From an uncultured Mucispirillum sp. (GTDB lineage: Bacteria; Chrysiogenota; Deferribacteres; Deferribacterales; Mucispirillaceae): a stretch of DNA of 64,000 nt. Every line of letters starts with the position of its first letter. The stretch's first letter is position 1. Below are positions 1-9,368 of this stretch, one piece after another. The notes under the pieces are model-generated. The model saw nothing but the letters and a program-made list of their open reading frames with translations, was not told the origin of the DNA and searched no databases. A program made the position numbers and the translations under genes. The stretch spans positions 86,022-150,021 of the forward strand of contig CALUWN010000004.1 in NCBI GenBank assembly GCA_944324495.1, given 5' to 3'.

Positions 1-563
1 TCATAATATTTTGTTTTAAAATCCCTTGTATGTTTATGCCATAAAAACGGATAATGCCTTCTTTTTTCTTCCTCTGTACACATTTCATACTGCTTTTGTG
101 GAGGAATATTATGAAAAGCAGGACCAGCATGGGAAAAAAGAAACTTACATTTTTTTGTTTCTTCAACATAATATTCTTGAAAGCTGTTAAAAAATTCCAT
201 AAACGGTAAAAAATATGGTGCTATTTCCCAGTGGCTTTTAGTAGCTGCTTCCTCCACTGGTATATCCATAAATGAAGCAACTGTATTTAAGCCTACTCTC
301 TCATGCCATACAAAATCAGGATATCGTCCTTGGTTTTCTACTGCATTAATAAGTAAATCTTCATGGTTGCCTTTTAAAAATGTCATAAGGGTTTCTCCCT
401 GCCTATCCATTAAAAATTCAACCACTTCTTTTGAATGCATACCCCTGTCTATTATATCACCTAGAAAAATAAACCTGTGAATCAAATATTTATCTTTACA
501 AGTATAATATAGTTTTTTTAAAGTTGTGATACATCCATGTATGTCACCTACAACAGCTAACAT
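1..563 (-). CDS. Metallophosphoesterase (PPP/ApaH-like), C-terminus cut by window edge
   Basis: The reading frame starts with ATG at 563-561 and runs off the left edge without a stop, giving about 187 residues. The three metal-binding motifs of calcineurin-type phosphoesterases are in order: GDIHG near residue 6, GDIIDRG near residue 40, and GNHED near residue 65. A later SHAGPAF segment supplies the next expected histidine. This set is typical of bacterial PPP-type serine/threonine phosphatases and of ApaH-like dinucleotide hydrolases; the substrate cannot be told from the sequence. The start overlaps the end of prmA by 7 bp, so the two genes are probably co-transcribed. Confidence 0.85.
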   Translation of the reverse strand, partial: MLAVVGDIHGCITTLKKLYYTCKDKYLIHRFIFLGDIIDRGMHSKEVVEFLMDRQGETLMTFLKGNHEDLLINAVENQGRYPDFVWHERVGLNTVASFMDIPVEEAATKSHWEIAPYFLPFMEFFNSFQEYYVEETKKCKFLFSHAGPAFHNIPPQKQYEMCTEEEKRRHYPFLWHKHTRDFKTKYY

Positions 564-1354
564 TTTTTAAGCCTCACTCCAGTCCATTCATTTATTGTAA
601 TACGCTCTTCCTCTATGTACCCACTGCATAATTGAGATTTTATATTTTCATATTCACTATCTAATATACCTGAATAAATAACATATTCTGAAGCAAGTTC
701 ATTTACTTTATCTTTTATAGAAAGCAGTACACTAGATATTATATTAGCACAAACAATATCATATTTTTTATTATAAATATCTTTAATATCCCCAACCCAT
801 GCTGAGATATTATGGCAGTTATTATCTGCTATATTTTCCATACAGTTATCATGCGACATTGGGTCAATATCAAAAGCATCAACCTCTTTTGCACCATACA
901 TTGAAGCAGCAATTGATAAAATACCGCTTCCTGTGCCTACATCAAGCATTGTTTTGCCTTTAACACATGAAGAAAGAAGCCTTGCTGCAATTTTAGTTGT
1001 TGGGTGAGCCCCTGTACCAAAAGCAAGCGAAGGGTTTATATATAATGTCCTCCTGTTATCATCAAAAACTTTACCCTTTTCAAAAATGAAAAATATATCA
1101 TCAGTTAAATAATCTTCCTGAATGTATTCTTTCCATTTTTCCTGCCAGCCTGTTTCTTCTGTGTTTTTTGATTCAAAAGAAATATTTAATTCCTGCAAAA
1201 TATCTGTTATATCATCTTCTGAATAAATTAAATAAGTTGTTTCACCCTGAAATTCTTCCTCACCTATAAAAGCTTCTGCTTCTTCTAAAAGTGTACGTAA
1301 AACTTCAGGTAATGTTTCTAATCTATACTCTATCATAAGCATACTATATTGCAT
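557..1354 (-). CDS. prmA: Ribosomal protein L11 methyltransferase
   Basis: 265 residues, slightly shorter than the usual ~290. It should use S-adenosylmethionine to methylate ribosomal protein L11. The SAM-binding motif I, DVGTGSGILSIAA, lies near residue 139, followed by the acidic loop DAFDIDP, the post-I region typical of PrmA. AFGTGAHPTT just before motif I is the PrmA family signature. The SD before ATG 1354 is weak (AAAGAT), and internal Met codons at residues 5 and 7 are possible starts. The next gene, a metallophosphoesterase, starts inside its last codons. It is divergent from the pseudouridine synthase gene at 1413. Confidence 0.9.
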   Translation of the reverse strand: MQYSMLMIEYRLETLPEVLRTLLEEAEAFIGEEEFQGETTYLIYSEDDITDILQELNISFESKNTEETGWQEKWKEYIQEDYLTDDIFFIFEKGKVFDDNRRTLYINPSLAFGTGAHPTTKIAARLLSSCVKGKTMLDVGTGSGILSIAASMYGAKEVDAFDIDPMSHDNCMENIADNNCHNISAWVGDIKDIYNKKYDIVCANIISSVLLSIKDKVNELASEYVIYSGILDSEYENIKSQLCSGYIEEERITINEWTGVRLKKC

Positions 1355-1412
1355 ATCTTTAAAACTTTCAATATTATATTGAAAAATATATTAAAAATTA
1401 TTATATATAATT

Positions 1413-2168
1413 ATGAGATTATCTGTTTTTATTGCACAAAAATATAATATTTCAAGGCGTACAGCTAAAGAATATATAAAAAATGGGTTTGTAATCAGTG
1501 GTAAAAGTATCATTACAAAAGATATTGATATTTTAGGTAATGAAGATATTATTTTAAATGTACCACAAAATAATATATCTTATAATCTAAATGATTATAT
1601 AATTTATCAAGATAATAATTATATATTTTTTTATAAACCACCTTTTATGCATTCAGAACGTCATACCATTTCAGATAGTCTTACAGTAAGTGATATTTAT
1701 AAAAATTTTCCTGACTTTAAACCATTATCACGGCTTGATTATGAAGCTGATGGAGTTATTGGTATAATTTCTAAAAATATACCACTTAATAATATTTCAA
1801 AATCATATTATGCTGTTGTTTGTGGCGATTTTAAATCAAATATTACCCTGTCTAATAAGATTGATGCAGATAATAAGCAAAAAGTAAAAGTATTAGAAGA
1901 TAATGGTGGGTTTCCTGCTGTAATAAAAAAAGTAAGTTCTAATGGAAAATACAGCCTTGTATCTGTTGCTTTGGAAAAAGCAGCAAGACATCAAGTAAGA
2001 GCATTTCTTTCATACCTTCATTTTCCTATATTAGGCGACAAACTCTATGGTGGAGCAAATTTTAAAAGATTATGTCTGCACTGCTTTAGCTATACTATTA
2101 ATGATGTAACAGTTATGTGCAAAAAACAGACTGATGAATTTCTTAAAATGTATAAATCTTTAGATTAA
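1413..2168 (+). CDS. RluA-family pseudouridine synthase with S4 domain
   Basis: 251 residues. Residues 1-45 look like an S4 RNA-binding domain (SRRTAKEYIKNGFVISG). The catalytic domain follows, with KPPFMHS and SRLDYEADG, where the Asp of RLD is the family nucleophile; the usual TSG after it is replaced by ADG. A C-terminal HQVRAFLSYLHFPILGDKLYGG segment matches the RluA/RluD signature. It should isomerise uridine in rRNA or tRNA; the target base is unknown. Its last 9 bp overlap the convergent HAD gene. Confidence 0.85.
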   Translation: MRLSVFIAQKYNISRRTAKEYIKNGFVISGKSIITKDIDILGNEDIILNVPQNNISYNLNDYIIYQDNNYIFFYKPPFMHSERHTISDSLTVSDIYKNFPDFKPLSRLDYEADGVIGIISKNIPLNNISKSYYAVVCGDFKSNITLSNKIDADNKQKVKVLEDNGGFPAVIKKVSSNGKYSLVSVALEKAARHQVRAFLSYLHFPILGDKLYGGANFKRLCLHCFSYTINDVTVMCKKQTDEFLKMYKSLD

Positions 2169-2786
2169 ATATTTTTCCACATCTTTATGGTTATGTATTA
2201 CTGGTGCATCTTGTAATGTATTTTTATAAGCTAAAAAATTTGCACCACTTGATATGGCAGCGTTATAATCTGTCATAGAATCGCCAATAAACAGCACCTC
2301 TTTTGGCTCAATATTATAAAAATTACATATTTTATATACACCTTCTGGGTCAGGTTTTGGGTTTACCACATCTCTTGATGTTACAAGGTAGGAAAAATAT
2401 TCCCTAATATTAAAATATGTTAGTAAATCAGACAGCGAACGCCCTCTGTTTGTATCAACTGCCATAGAAATGCCATATCTTTTTACAATTTCAAGCCCTT
2501 CTATTAATGTAGGCTCTAAAATGATATCTTCAAAACCAGAGTTATAAGGGACTGTTTTTATAGTATTATACAATTTTTCTTTAATACTTTTATCACCACC
2601 AGAAATAACATCAATAATACCATCTTCTGTATAGGAAAGTACAATTCTTTTAAACTTTTCATCAGAAAAATCAGGCATAGACACACCGCTTACATTAGCA
2701 AGCCAAGAATAATATTTTAAAATAGCATTATCACTATTTACTATTACACCATCACAATCATATATAACAGCCTTTATCTTTCCCAT
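2160..2786 (-). CDS. HAD-superfamily hydrolase, phosphoglycolate phosphatase-like
   Basis: 208 residues from the ATG at 2786, chosen because a GAGG box sits just upstream; an ATG 12 bp earlier has no Shine-Dalgarno. Motif I is YDCDGVIVNSD, motif II lies in DTNRG, the KPDPEG lysine is motif III, and GDSMTDYNAA is motif IV. The helical cap between motifs I and II is of the Gph/beta-phosphoglucomutase class. A small phosphorylated metabolite such as 2-phosphoglycolate is the likely substrate, but specificity is not visible. It is convergent with the preceding pseudouridine synthase. Confidence 0.8.
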   Translation of the reverse strand: MGKIKAVIYDCDGVIVNSDNAILKYYSWLANVSGVSMPDFSDEKFKRIVLSYTEDGIIDVISGGDKSIKEKLYNTIKTVPYNSGFEDIILEPTLIEGLEIVKRYGISMAVDTNRGRSLSDLLTYFNIREYFSYLVTSRDVVNPKPDPEGVYKICNFYNIEPKEVLFIGDSMTDYNAAISSGANFLAYKNTLQDAPVIHNHKDVEKYLI

Positions 2787-2872
2787 TATAAACCTCATAG
2801 TATTTTCTGATTATTGCCTGAATAGTATATATAAAATAATATTTTTTTCAATATTTTTATAATCCTGCAAAA

Positions 2873-2889
2873 CGGCATATTTTTTGCTT
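2873..2889 (+). promoter_or_regulatory. Sigma-54 (RpoN) promoter of the fliD operon
   Basis: CGGCATATTTTTTGCTT places GG at 2874-2875 and GC at 2886-2887, exactly the 12-bp offset of -24/-12 promoters (consensus TGGCAC-N5-TTGC). Transcription would begin near 2899, about 117 bp before fliD. RpoN control of flagellar hook and cap genes is known in several phyla; here it is an inference from the motif and the downstream gene. Confidence 0.65.
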
Positions 2890-3015
2890 GTATTTTATAT
2901 GGAAATGTATGTTTGCATATAAAGCTATATAAATTATTAATAAAAATAAACTAAAGAAATTCATATTTTAGACGAATAAAACGTTAGATATGGGTTCCTT
3001 TTATGGAGGATATAT

Positions 3016-6000
3016 ATGGAATCATTAAGAGTAACTGGTTTAATGAGCGGTCTTGATACAAACTCAATTGTTGATGCTTATATGACATCAGCTAAAGCTC
3101 CTATTGTTAAATTAAATCAAGAAATAGATGAATTAAATTTTGAAAAGACTACCTATAATAATATTATTTCCATGATTACGGATGTGAAAAACTCCATGCT
3201 CAGCTTAAAAATGGAATCTACTTTCAAAAGTAAAGTTACCGCATCAACTAAAGAAGATGTGGCAACTGCTGTAGCTGGCATTAATACTCCAACAGGTTCA
3301 TATACTCTTACTGTTGATAAGGTTGCAGAGCCAGCATATGCTTCAAGTATATATACAAATAAAGTACTTGCTCAAGCTGGTGCTGGTATTAAATCATTTA
3401 CACCATCATTTTCTCCATATGACCAATTAGAAGGTACTCATAATGTTGAAATATATCAAGGCTCTAACTATGGCTATAATGATAAATGGTTTGCAAAAGA
3501 TACTTTTACAGGCAATGGAAATGAAACTTATATGGTAAACCATGCAGATAAAGCTGATAAAACATTAGTGAATGGTAATGGTGAGCTTACTCAAGATGTG
3601 AAAGGTGATTTTACATTTGTATATACGTATAATGGTGAGCAGAAAAATTTTACTATTAATATGGACTATGCAAAAGGAACATCCCTTAATAAAATTGCTG
3701 CTGATATGGAGTTAGAAATAAACGCTAAAATGGATGCTCTTCACAGTAATAACTCAGAGCAGACAATGAAAGTGACTTTAAACTTAGATGATAATGGGTT
3801 TAACTTTTCCTTTTATGATGTAGATACTCAAAATGAAATAGAGGTATTAGGGTTAGTACAATCTGATACTACAAAAATAGTTCAAGATATGAAACAAACC
3901 TTTACTATTCAACAGACAACTGGTGGAGCAACCAACGACCTTGCTATAGATTTAGATATTAAAGCAGGAACAGATATAAATGATGTTGCAACTGAAATTA
4001 AAAACCAATTAAACACTACCCATGGTGTTAATGCAGATGTTAGTGTGAAATATAATGAAAAAACATCAAGCTACGAATTTACAATTAAGGACCCTGCAAA
4101 TGGTAGTACTTTTTCTACATTATCAATACCAGATACTACAGTTAATTTAGGTTTATATGCAACATATAAATCACAATCTACTAAAAAAATTACAAATATT
4201 ATGGTATCAAATTCTGCAGAAAAACTTGGTACTAAATTAAATTCTGAAGATCAAGGTGGCTTTTTTGCTCCCGGTAAATTAGAATATGAAGACGGAAAAG
4301 GTGTGCAGGTTGGTAAATTCCAAATTTATCAAGATTCTTCTGCTGTTTGTAGACCAGAAACATATACTACTTTTTATGGTGATACTTTTGATAAAATAGA
4401 AAATGCAAACCCACCTATAGATAAAGAAGAAATTGACAACTGGCTTAACACTAAAATTGGTTCTAAAACTTCAGCTGGTAATACATTTTTTGACGACGGT
4501 ACTGCTTTTGAAGGGCTTAATGGCGTATTTTATATTAATGGCACAAAAATAGAAATAGAAGATTATAAACAACTTACTCCTAATGAGCTTATGGCTAAAG
4601 TAAATGGTTCTGGTGCTGGTGTTACCATGAGTTATGATTATGAAAAAAATATCTTCCAAGTAAAAAATAACACTGGTGGTGCTGTAGAGCTTACCATGGG
4701 TAATGATACAGATACTTCTAACTTTTTTGAACTCTTTAAGGTTGGGTTAAACCATGGAGCTACATATGTGCGGGGGCAAAATAAAGGTTCGTTAGATACA
4801 ACCACAGTTATTTCAAAACTTAAACCTACTTTTTCATACCCTGTGAAAAGTGGTACTTTTACAATTAATGGGGTATCAATCTATGTAGATACAACTAAAG
4901 ATACTATTCAAGATGTAATAGATAAAGTAAATAAATCTGGTGCTGGTGTTACTATGGCTTATGACACTAACACAGATAAATTTTCTTTAACAAGTAATTC
5001 AAACGAAAGAATTAAAGTTGGTGGTCCAAACGATACATCATCTTTCCTGCTTTCAACAGGGCTTGTATATCACCAGCAAACAGAACAGACAATAGGTAGT
5101 GAAGGTACAAAAGCTGAATTTACTTTAAATGGTACAAAATATACTCGCGATACTAATGAGGTTAGTGATGTAGTTCCGGGAATGACATTTAACATAAGCA
5201 GTACTGGTACTACAGTATTTAATGTTAAAACAGATACAGATAAAGCAGTTAAAGCTGTTGCTGAATTTGCTTCAAAATATAATACATTAATTAATGCTTT
5301 AAACCCTACAGAAATAGCATATAATGATGATTTAAGGTCAAATTACAGCGAACCTTTAACTGATGATAAAAAAGCCACAATGAGTGAAGATGAAATTAAA
5401 ACATATCAGGAAAATTATGAAAAAATAACATATTATGATTTAATTTCAAAAAGCTCAGAAATACGCACTTTAAAAACAGGTATCAGGGCTAATTTATCAT
5501 CTACTGTAAATACTGATAACAGTAAATATCACACAATATTTGATGTTGGTTTTGTAATTGCAGGAAGTGATACAAGAAATACTGAAGTTACAAAACTTGG
5601 TTTATTATTTGATGTATCAACAGACCCAGCAGAACTGGAAACTTATATAAAAGAAAGTACTGATTTTGTAAGCACATTATCAGAAGACCCTGATGGAGTG
5701 TATAATTTCTTTGCAGCAAGTGAAACAGTATATGAAAAAGACCCAACTACTGGGAAAGAAACAAGTAAAATTGTTAATGTTGGTTGGGGTAAAACATATA
5801 GCGATTATCTTGATACAACTATAAATTCTACATCTGCTCTTTATAAAAAAACAAGTACTAATGGTACCATTGAATCAGAAATATCATCACTTAAAGAGCA
5901 AATTGATGCAAAAACAAGACGTGTTGAAATGTACCTTGAAAGGCTTTATGCTCAATTTGCAGCTATGGAAGAAAGAGTTGGTGCATTACAACAAAGCGCA

Positions 6001-6042
6001 AGTTATTTAACAAATTTAGGAAGTAGCGGTACTTCTAAATAA
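3016..6042 (+). CDS. fliD: Flagellar hook-associated protein 2 (filament cap)
   Basis: 1008 residues, about twice the usual 450-700. It caps the growing filament and helps flagellin subunits fold. The N-terminal FliD domain begins ESLRVTGLMSGLDTNSIVDA. The C-terminal domain holds AVAEFASKYNTLINALN and the final coiled coil (LERLYAQFAAMEERVGALQQ). The extra length lies in the middle, where at least two flagellin IN-type repeats are visible (near residues 505-560 and 615-670), both with NGSGAGVTM or NKSGAGVTM. A strong SD (GGAGG) precedes ATG 3016. It is first in a run with fliS and small genes, behind a sigma-54 promoter. Confidence 0.93.
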   Translation: MESLRVTGLMSGLDTNSIVDAYMTSAKAPIVKLNQEIDELNFEKTTYNNIISMITDVKNSMLSLKMESTFKSKVTASTKEDVATAVAGINTPTGSYTLTVDKVAEPAYASSIYTNKVLAQAGAGIKSFTPSFSPYDQLEGTHNVEIYQGSNYGYNDKWFAKDTFTGNGNETYMVNHADKADKTLVNGNGELTQDVKGDFTFVYTYNGEQKNFTINMDYAKGTSLNKIAADMELEINAKMDALHSNNSEQTMKVTLNLDDNGFNFSFYDVDTQNEIEVLGLVQSDTTKIVQDMKQTFTIQQTTGGATNDLAIDLDIKAGTDINDVATEIKNQLNTTHGVNADVSVKYNEKTSSYEFTIKDPANGSTFSTLSIPDTTVNLGLYATYKSQSTKKITNIMVSNSAEKLGTKLNSEDQGGFFAPGKLEYEDGKGVQVGKFQIYQDSSAVCRPETYTTFYGDTFDKIENANPPIDKEEIDNWLNTKIGSKTSAGNTFFDDGTAFEGLNGVFYINGTKIEIEDYKQLTPNELMAKVNGSGAGVTMSYDYEKNIFQVKNNTGGAVELTMGNDTDTSNFFELFKVGLNHGATYVRGQNKGSLDTTTVISKLKPTFSYPVKSGTFTINGVSIYVDTTKDTIQDVIDKVNKSGAGVTMAYDTNTDKFSLTSNSNERIKVGGPNDTSSFLLSTGLVYHQQTEQTIGSEGTKAEFTLNGTKYTRDTNEVSDVVPGMTFNISSTGTTVFNVKTDTDKAVKAVAEFASKYNTLINALNPTEIAYNDDLRSNYSEPLTDDKKATMSEDEIKTYQENYEKITYYDLISKSSEIRTLKTGIRANLSSTVNTDNSKYHTIFDVGFVIAGSDTRNTEVTKLGLLFDVSTDPAELETYIKESTDFVSTLSEDPDGVYNFFAASETVYEKDPTTGKETSKIVNVGWGKTYSDYLDTTINSTSALYKKTSTNGTIESEISSLKEQIDAKTRRVEMYLERLYAQFAAMEERVGALQQSASYLTNLGSSGTSK

Positions 6043-6059
6043 ATATACGGGGGAATATT

Positions 6060-6488
6060 ATGCAAACAGCCTACCAAAGTTATAAAAAACAAGAGGTTGA
6101 AGGCGCAACAAAAGGTAAAATTGTTGTATTACTTTTTGAGGGAACTATTAAGTTTTTAAGGCGTGCATCTAAAGCTATTGATGAAAACAATATTCAAGAT
6201 GCTCACAATAATATTGTGAAGGCTGAGAATATTTTGTATGAGCTTATGTCCACATTAAATATGGATGCTGGTGAAATAGCAGAAAATCTTATGCGTCTTT
6301 ATGATTTCATGATTTGGCAGCTTATTGAAGCAAACAGAGATAAAGATAAAAATAAAATAGAATCTGTTATTGAATTATTGCTTCCATTATGTGATGCTTG
6401 GAAACAAATTGTAGAAAAAGAAAATATTTCTGTAGTAAAAACACCTGTAAATAAAGAACAAGTTAAATCAATTAACTTTGCAGGCTAA
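6060..6488 (+). CDS. fliS: Flagellin export chaperone FliS
   Basis: 142 residues, normal length. FliS binds flagellin in the cytoplasm and prevents early polymerisation. The N-terminal AYQSYKKQEVEGATKGKIVVL and the central RLYDFMIWQLIEANRDKD match the family pattern of an all-helical bundle. A GGGGGA SD lies upstream of ATG 6060, 17 bp after fliD, the classical fliD-fliS order. Confidence 0.92.
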   Translation: MQTAYQSYKKQEVEGATKGKIVVLLFEGTIKFLRRASKAIDENNIQDAHNNIVKAENILYELMSTLNMDAGEIAENLMRLYDFMIWQLIEANRDKDKNKIESVIELLLPLCDAWKQIVEKENISVVKTPVNKEQVKSINFAG

Positions 6489-6543
6489 TTTTTTATAGAC
6501 ATATTTATAAATTAAATATATTCTACTATATAAAAGGATGCTT

Positions 6544-6873
6544 ATGAACGAATTTGATATTTTATTGCAGCAGTGTGAAAAACAGGCAGAAAAATTATGC
6601 AGCATTGAAATTGATGATGGATATATCTATGAGATAGATATATTTAATAATTATTTTTGCCAATTAAAACAGATTATTGATGCAGGAGAGCAGCAGCAAA
6701 TGAAAACAAAAGTATCTCGTTTGCTTTGTCTTGTGAATGACTTAATTGAGCGAATTCAACAAAGCCAGCAGGACACTTCTACTCGTATTAATAGTATGGT
6801 AAAAAATAAAAATATGGTAGGCTATGGTGCTGTAAAACATCAATTTGCTCATAGAATTAATAGGAGATATTAA
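6544..6873 (+). CDS. Small helical protein in FliT position
   Basis: 109 residues from the ATG at 6544, which has AAGGA five bases upstream; an ATG 6 bp earlier overlaps that SD. The sequence is helical and Gln/Glu-rich (QQCEKQAEKLCSIEI, LIERIQQSQQD), with no recognised catalytic motif. Its place right after fliS, its size and its helical character suggest a FliT-like export chaperone, but I see no family signature that proves this. Confidence 0.6.
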   Translation: MNEFDILLQQCEKQAEKLCSIEIDDGYIYEIDIFNNYFCQLKQIIDAGEQQQMKTKVSRLLCLVNDLIERIQQSQQDTSTRINSMVKNKNMVGYGAVKHQFAHRINRRY

Positions 6874-6880
6874 CTTTTAT

Positions 6881-7171
6881 ATGGCAAAAGAATTATATAA
6901 AATTACCATAATTGATGAAGATAAAGAACACACTACAGTTTATGCTACAAATATTTCTCAAGCTGATTTTTTAGGGTTTATAGAGATTTCTGGTATTGAA
7001 TTTCCCAATCAGTCTGATATAATACTCACCCCGGGTGAAGATAAAGCGCACTCTCTTTTTAAAGATACCAAAAGAATTATTATTCCAGGTAACTATATTA
7101 TCCGTATTGAAGAACTTAAAGAAGATAAAAAAGCACAGATTATAAATATATACAATCCGGTTAAAAATTAA
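6881..7171 (+). CDS. DUF1820-family protein
   Basis: 96 residues from ATG 6881; a longer TTG start at 6845 would overlap the previous gene. The GGAGA box is about 16 bp from the ATG, so the start is uncertain. The pattern LYKITIIDED, ADFLGFIEISGIEF, TPGEDKAHSLFKDTKR and IIPGNYIIRIEEL matches DUF1820 proteins as I recall them (function unknown, best known from gammaproteobacteria). It lies between flagellar genes and the lptF/G permease, with only 1 bp before the latter. Confidence 0.65.
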   Translation: MAKELYKITIIDEDKEHTTVYATNISQADFLGFIEISGIEFPNQSDIILTPGEDKAHSLFKDTKRIIIPGNYIIRIEELKEDKKAQIINIYNPVKN

Positions 7172-7172
7172 T

Positions 7173-8219
7173 ATGAATTTAGTTCAAAAATACATCGTTA
7201 AAGAATTAGTGCCATATATCATTATAGGCAACCTTTTCTTTATGTTTTTGTTGTTAATGGAAAAAATAATCAATTTAGCTGATTTGTTTTTTTCAAAAAA
7301 TGTACCGTTGATAATTCTTATTGAAACAATAATATATCTTTTACCTTCTATCTTTTTTATGACTATTCCATTAGCTTCATTACTAGCTACTTTAATTGCT
7401 TTCAGTAGACTTTCAGCAGACTCTGAACTTATTTCTATGAAAGCAATTGGTGCAAGTAATAAAGCATTAATTAAACCATTAATTTTTGTTGGTATCGCTG
7501 CTGCTTTAGTAAACCTTTCTATGGGGCTTTATTTTGTGGAAAAAGGCTCTACCCTTGCATATAATAACTTAAATAAAATTGTAGAGCATATATCTATTAA
7601 AGACTTAAAAGCAAATGAAATGTATAACAAAATACCGGGCATTATGCTATATGTTAATAAAAAAATATCAGATACTGAATTTGAAGATATGATAATGATA
7701 CAAACAGTCAATAAATCAATAATTAATGCAAAAAAAGCCACTATTACCCCTACCGATAATAGAAGTATGGAAATGATATTTGATAATGGTACATATATTA
7801 TGGAAAATGAAAAGGAAGAAATCACAACTGTTGGCTTTCAAAATATGACTATTAATTTACCACTTAATATAAATATTGCTAAAGCAGTTAATACTCCAAT
7901 GACCATGAGTATACCACAATTAATAGAAAACAGCAGCGACCCTAAAGCTGTTTTTGAACTTCATAAAAGATTATCTACTCCGTTTTCTGTTATTGTTATG
8001 ATACTTTTTGGATTTTCTCTAGGTATATTTTTATCTAGAAGTGGCAAATCATTTGGTATATTAATATCAATTGGGCTTGCCTTTTTATACAATGTTTTAA
8101 TGTTGTATTTTGAAAATAGTGCAGGCCAAATTCCTGTAAGCCCTGCCCTTTCTGCATGGATTCCTCTTTTTTTATTTATTATATTATTAATATATTCTTT
8201 TAAACGTTCATTAAAGTAA
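7173..8219 (+). CDS. LptF/LptG-family LPS export permease
   Basis: 348 residues with an N-terminal group of three membrane segments, a periplasmic domain (about residues 100-260) and three C-terminal membrane segments, the YjgP/YjgQ layout. LLPSIFFMTIPLASLLATLIAFSRL and SELISMKAIGAS are family hallmarks, the latter forming the coupling helix that contacts LptB. It would extract lipopolysaccharide or a related lipid from the inner membrane. Only one copy is in the window; LptF versus LptG cannot be decided. Confidence 0.85.
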   Translation: MNLVQKYIVKELVPYIIIGNLFFMFLLLMEKIINLADLFFSKNVPLIILIETIIYLLPSIFFMTIPLASLLATLIAFSRLSADSELISMKAIGASNKALIKPLIFVGIAAALVNLSMGLYFVEKGSTLAYNNLNKIVEHISIKDLKANEMYNKIPGIMLYVNKKISDTEFEDMIMIQTVNKSIINAKKATITPTDNRSMEMIFDNGTYIMENEKEEITTVGFQNMTINLPLNINIAKAVNTPMTMSIPQLIENSSDPKAVFELHKRLSTPFSVIVMILFGFSLGIFLSRSGKSFGILISIGLAFLYNVLMLYFENSAGQIPVSPALSAWIPLFLFIILLIYSFKRSLK

Positions 8220-8286
8220 TTTTACTTGAAAAAAATATTTTTATAATATAGAGTTAAAAGTCTATTTATTTTATATGGAGGCAGTT

Positions 8287-9366
8287 ATGAATAAAATTGC
8301 AGTATTATCTGGAGATGGTATAGGCCCAGAAGTAATGGCTGAAGCAAGAAAAGTACTTGATGTTGTATGCAAAAAATACAATCATACATTTGAATTTAAT
8401 GAAGGCTATGTTGGTGGTATAGCTTATGATAAAACAGGTACGCCACTTCCTGAAGAAACTATTAAACTTTGCGAAAGTTCTAACGCAATTCTTTTTGGTT
8501 CTGTAGGCGGTCCAAAATGGGAAAGCCTTCCACCTGAAAAACAGCCTGAACGTGGTGCTCTTTTACCATTAAGAAAACATTTTAAACTTTTTGCTAACCT
8601 TAGACCAGTTAAAATCTTCCCTTCTCTTGCTCATGCAAGTTCTTTAAAACATGAGCTTGTTAAAGATGGTATTGATATTATCTTTTTTAGAGAATTAACT
8701 GGCGGTATATATTTTGGTCAGCCAAAAAAAATAGCAGAAGACGGCAAATCTGCTGTGGATACTATGGCTTATAATGTAGATGAAATTAAAAGAATCGCAG
8801 TAAAAGCTTTTGAAGCTGCTAGAATGCGTAATAAAAAAGTATGCAGTGTTGATAAAGCAAACGTACTGATGACAAGTATTTTATGGAGAAATGTTGTTAC
8901 AGAACTTCATGAAAAAGAATATTCTGATATTGAACTTTCTCATATGTTTGTAGATAATGCAGCTATGCAGCTTGTAAGATATCCTGCTCAGTTTGATGTT
9001 ATATTAACAGAAAATATGTTTGGCGATATTTTAAGTGATGAAGCAGCCATGTTATCTGGCTCTCTTGGAATGCTTCCTTCTGCATCTATCAATGAAAGTG
9101 GGTTTGGTTTATATGAACCAATTGGCGGTTCTGCTCCTGATATTGCAGGTAAAGGCATTGCTAACCCTATTGCCCAAATCCTTTCTGCTGCATTAATGTT
9201 AAGGTACAGCTTCAACTTAGATAAAGAAGCTAAAGCAATTGAAAATGCAGTTGCTGATACTTTAGCAGCAAATATCCGCACCCGTGATATTGCAGGAGAA
9301 TCAAATGATGTTAAAATTGTTTCTACATCAGAAATGGGTAATGAAATTATCAGCAGAATAAAATAA
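8287..9366 (+). CDS. leuB: 3-isopropylmalate dehydrogenase
   Basis: 359 residues from ATG 8287, which has a GGAGG box at the right distance; an in-frame ATG at 8275 overlaps that box and is less likely. It oxidatively decarboxylates 3-isopropylmalate with NAD in leucine synthesis. Visible motifs are [29 protein letters not shown], the metal-binding [10 protein letters not shown] and [18 protein letters not shown]. No leuA, leuC or leuD is adjacent. A PAP2 phosphatase starts 2 bp later. Confidence 0.93.
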   Translation: MNKIAVLSGDGIGPEVMAEARKVLDVVCKKYNHTFEFNEGYVGGIAYDKTGTPLPEETIKLCESSNAILFGSVGGPKWESLPPEKQPERGALLPLRKHFKLFANLRPVKIFPSLAHASSLKHELVKDGIDIIFFRELTGGIYFGQPKKIAEDGKSAVDTMAYNVDEIKRIAVKAFEAARMRNKKVCSVDKANVLMTSILWRNVVTELHEKEYSDIELSHMFVDNAAMQLVRYPAQFDVILTENMFGDILSDEAAMLSGSLGMLPSASINESGFGLYEPIGGSAPDIAGKGIANPIAQILSAALMLRYSFNLDKEAKAIENAVADTLAANIRTRDIAGESNDVKIVSTSEMGNEIISRIK

Positions 9367-9368
9367 AT

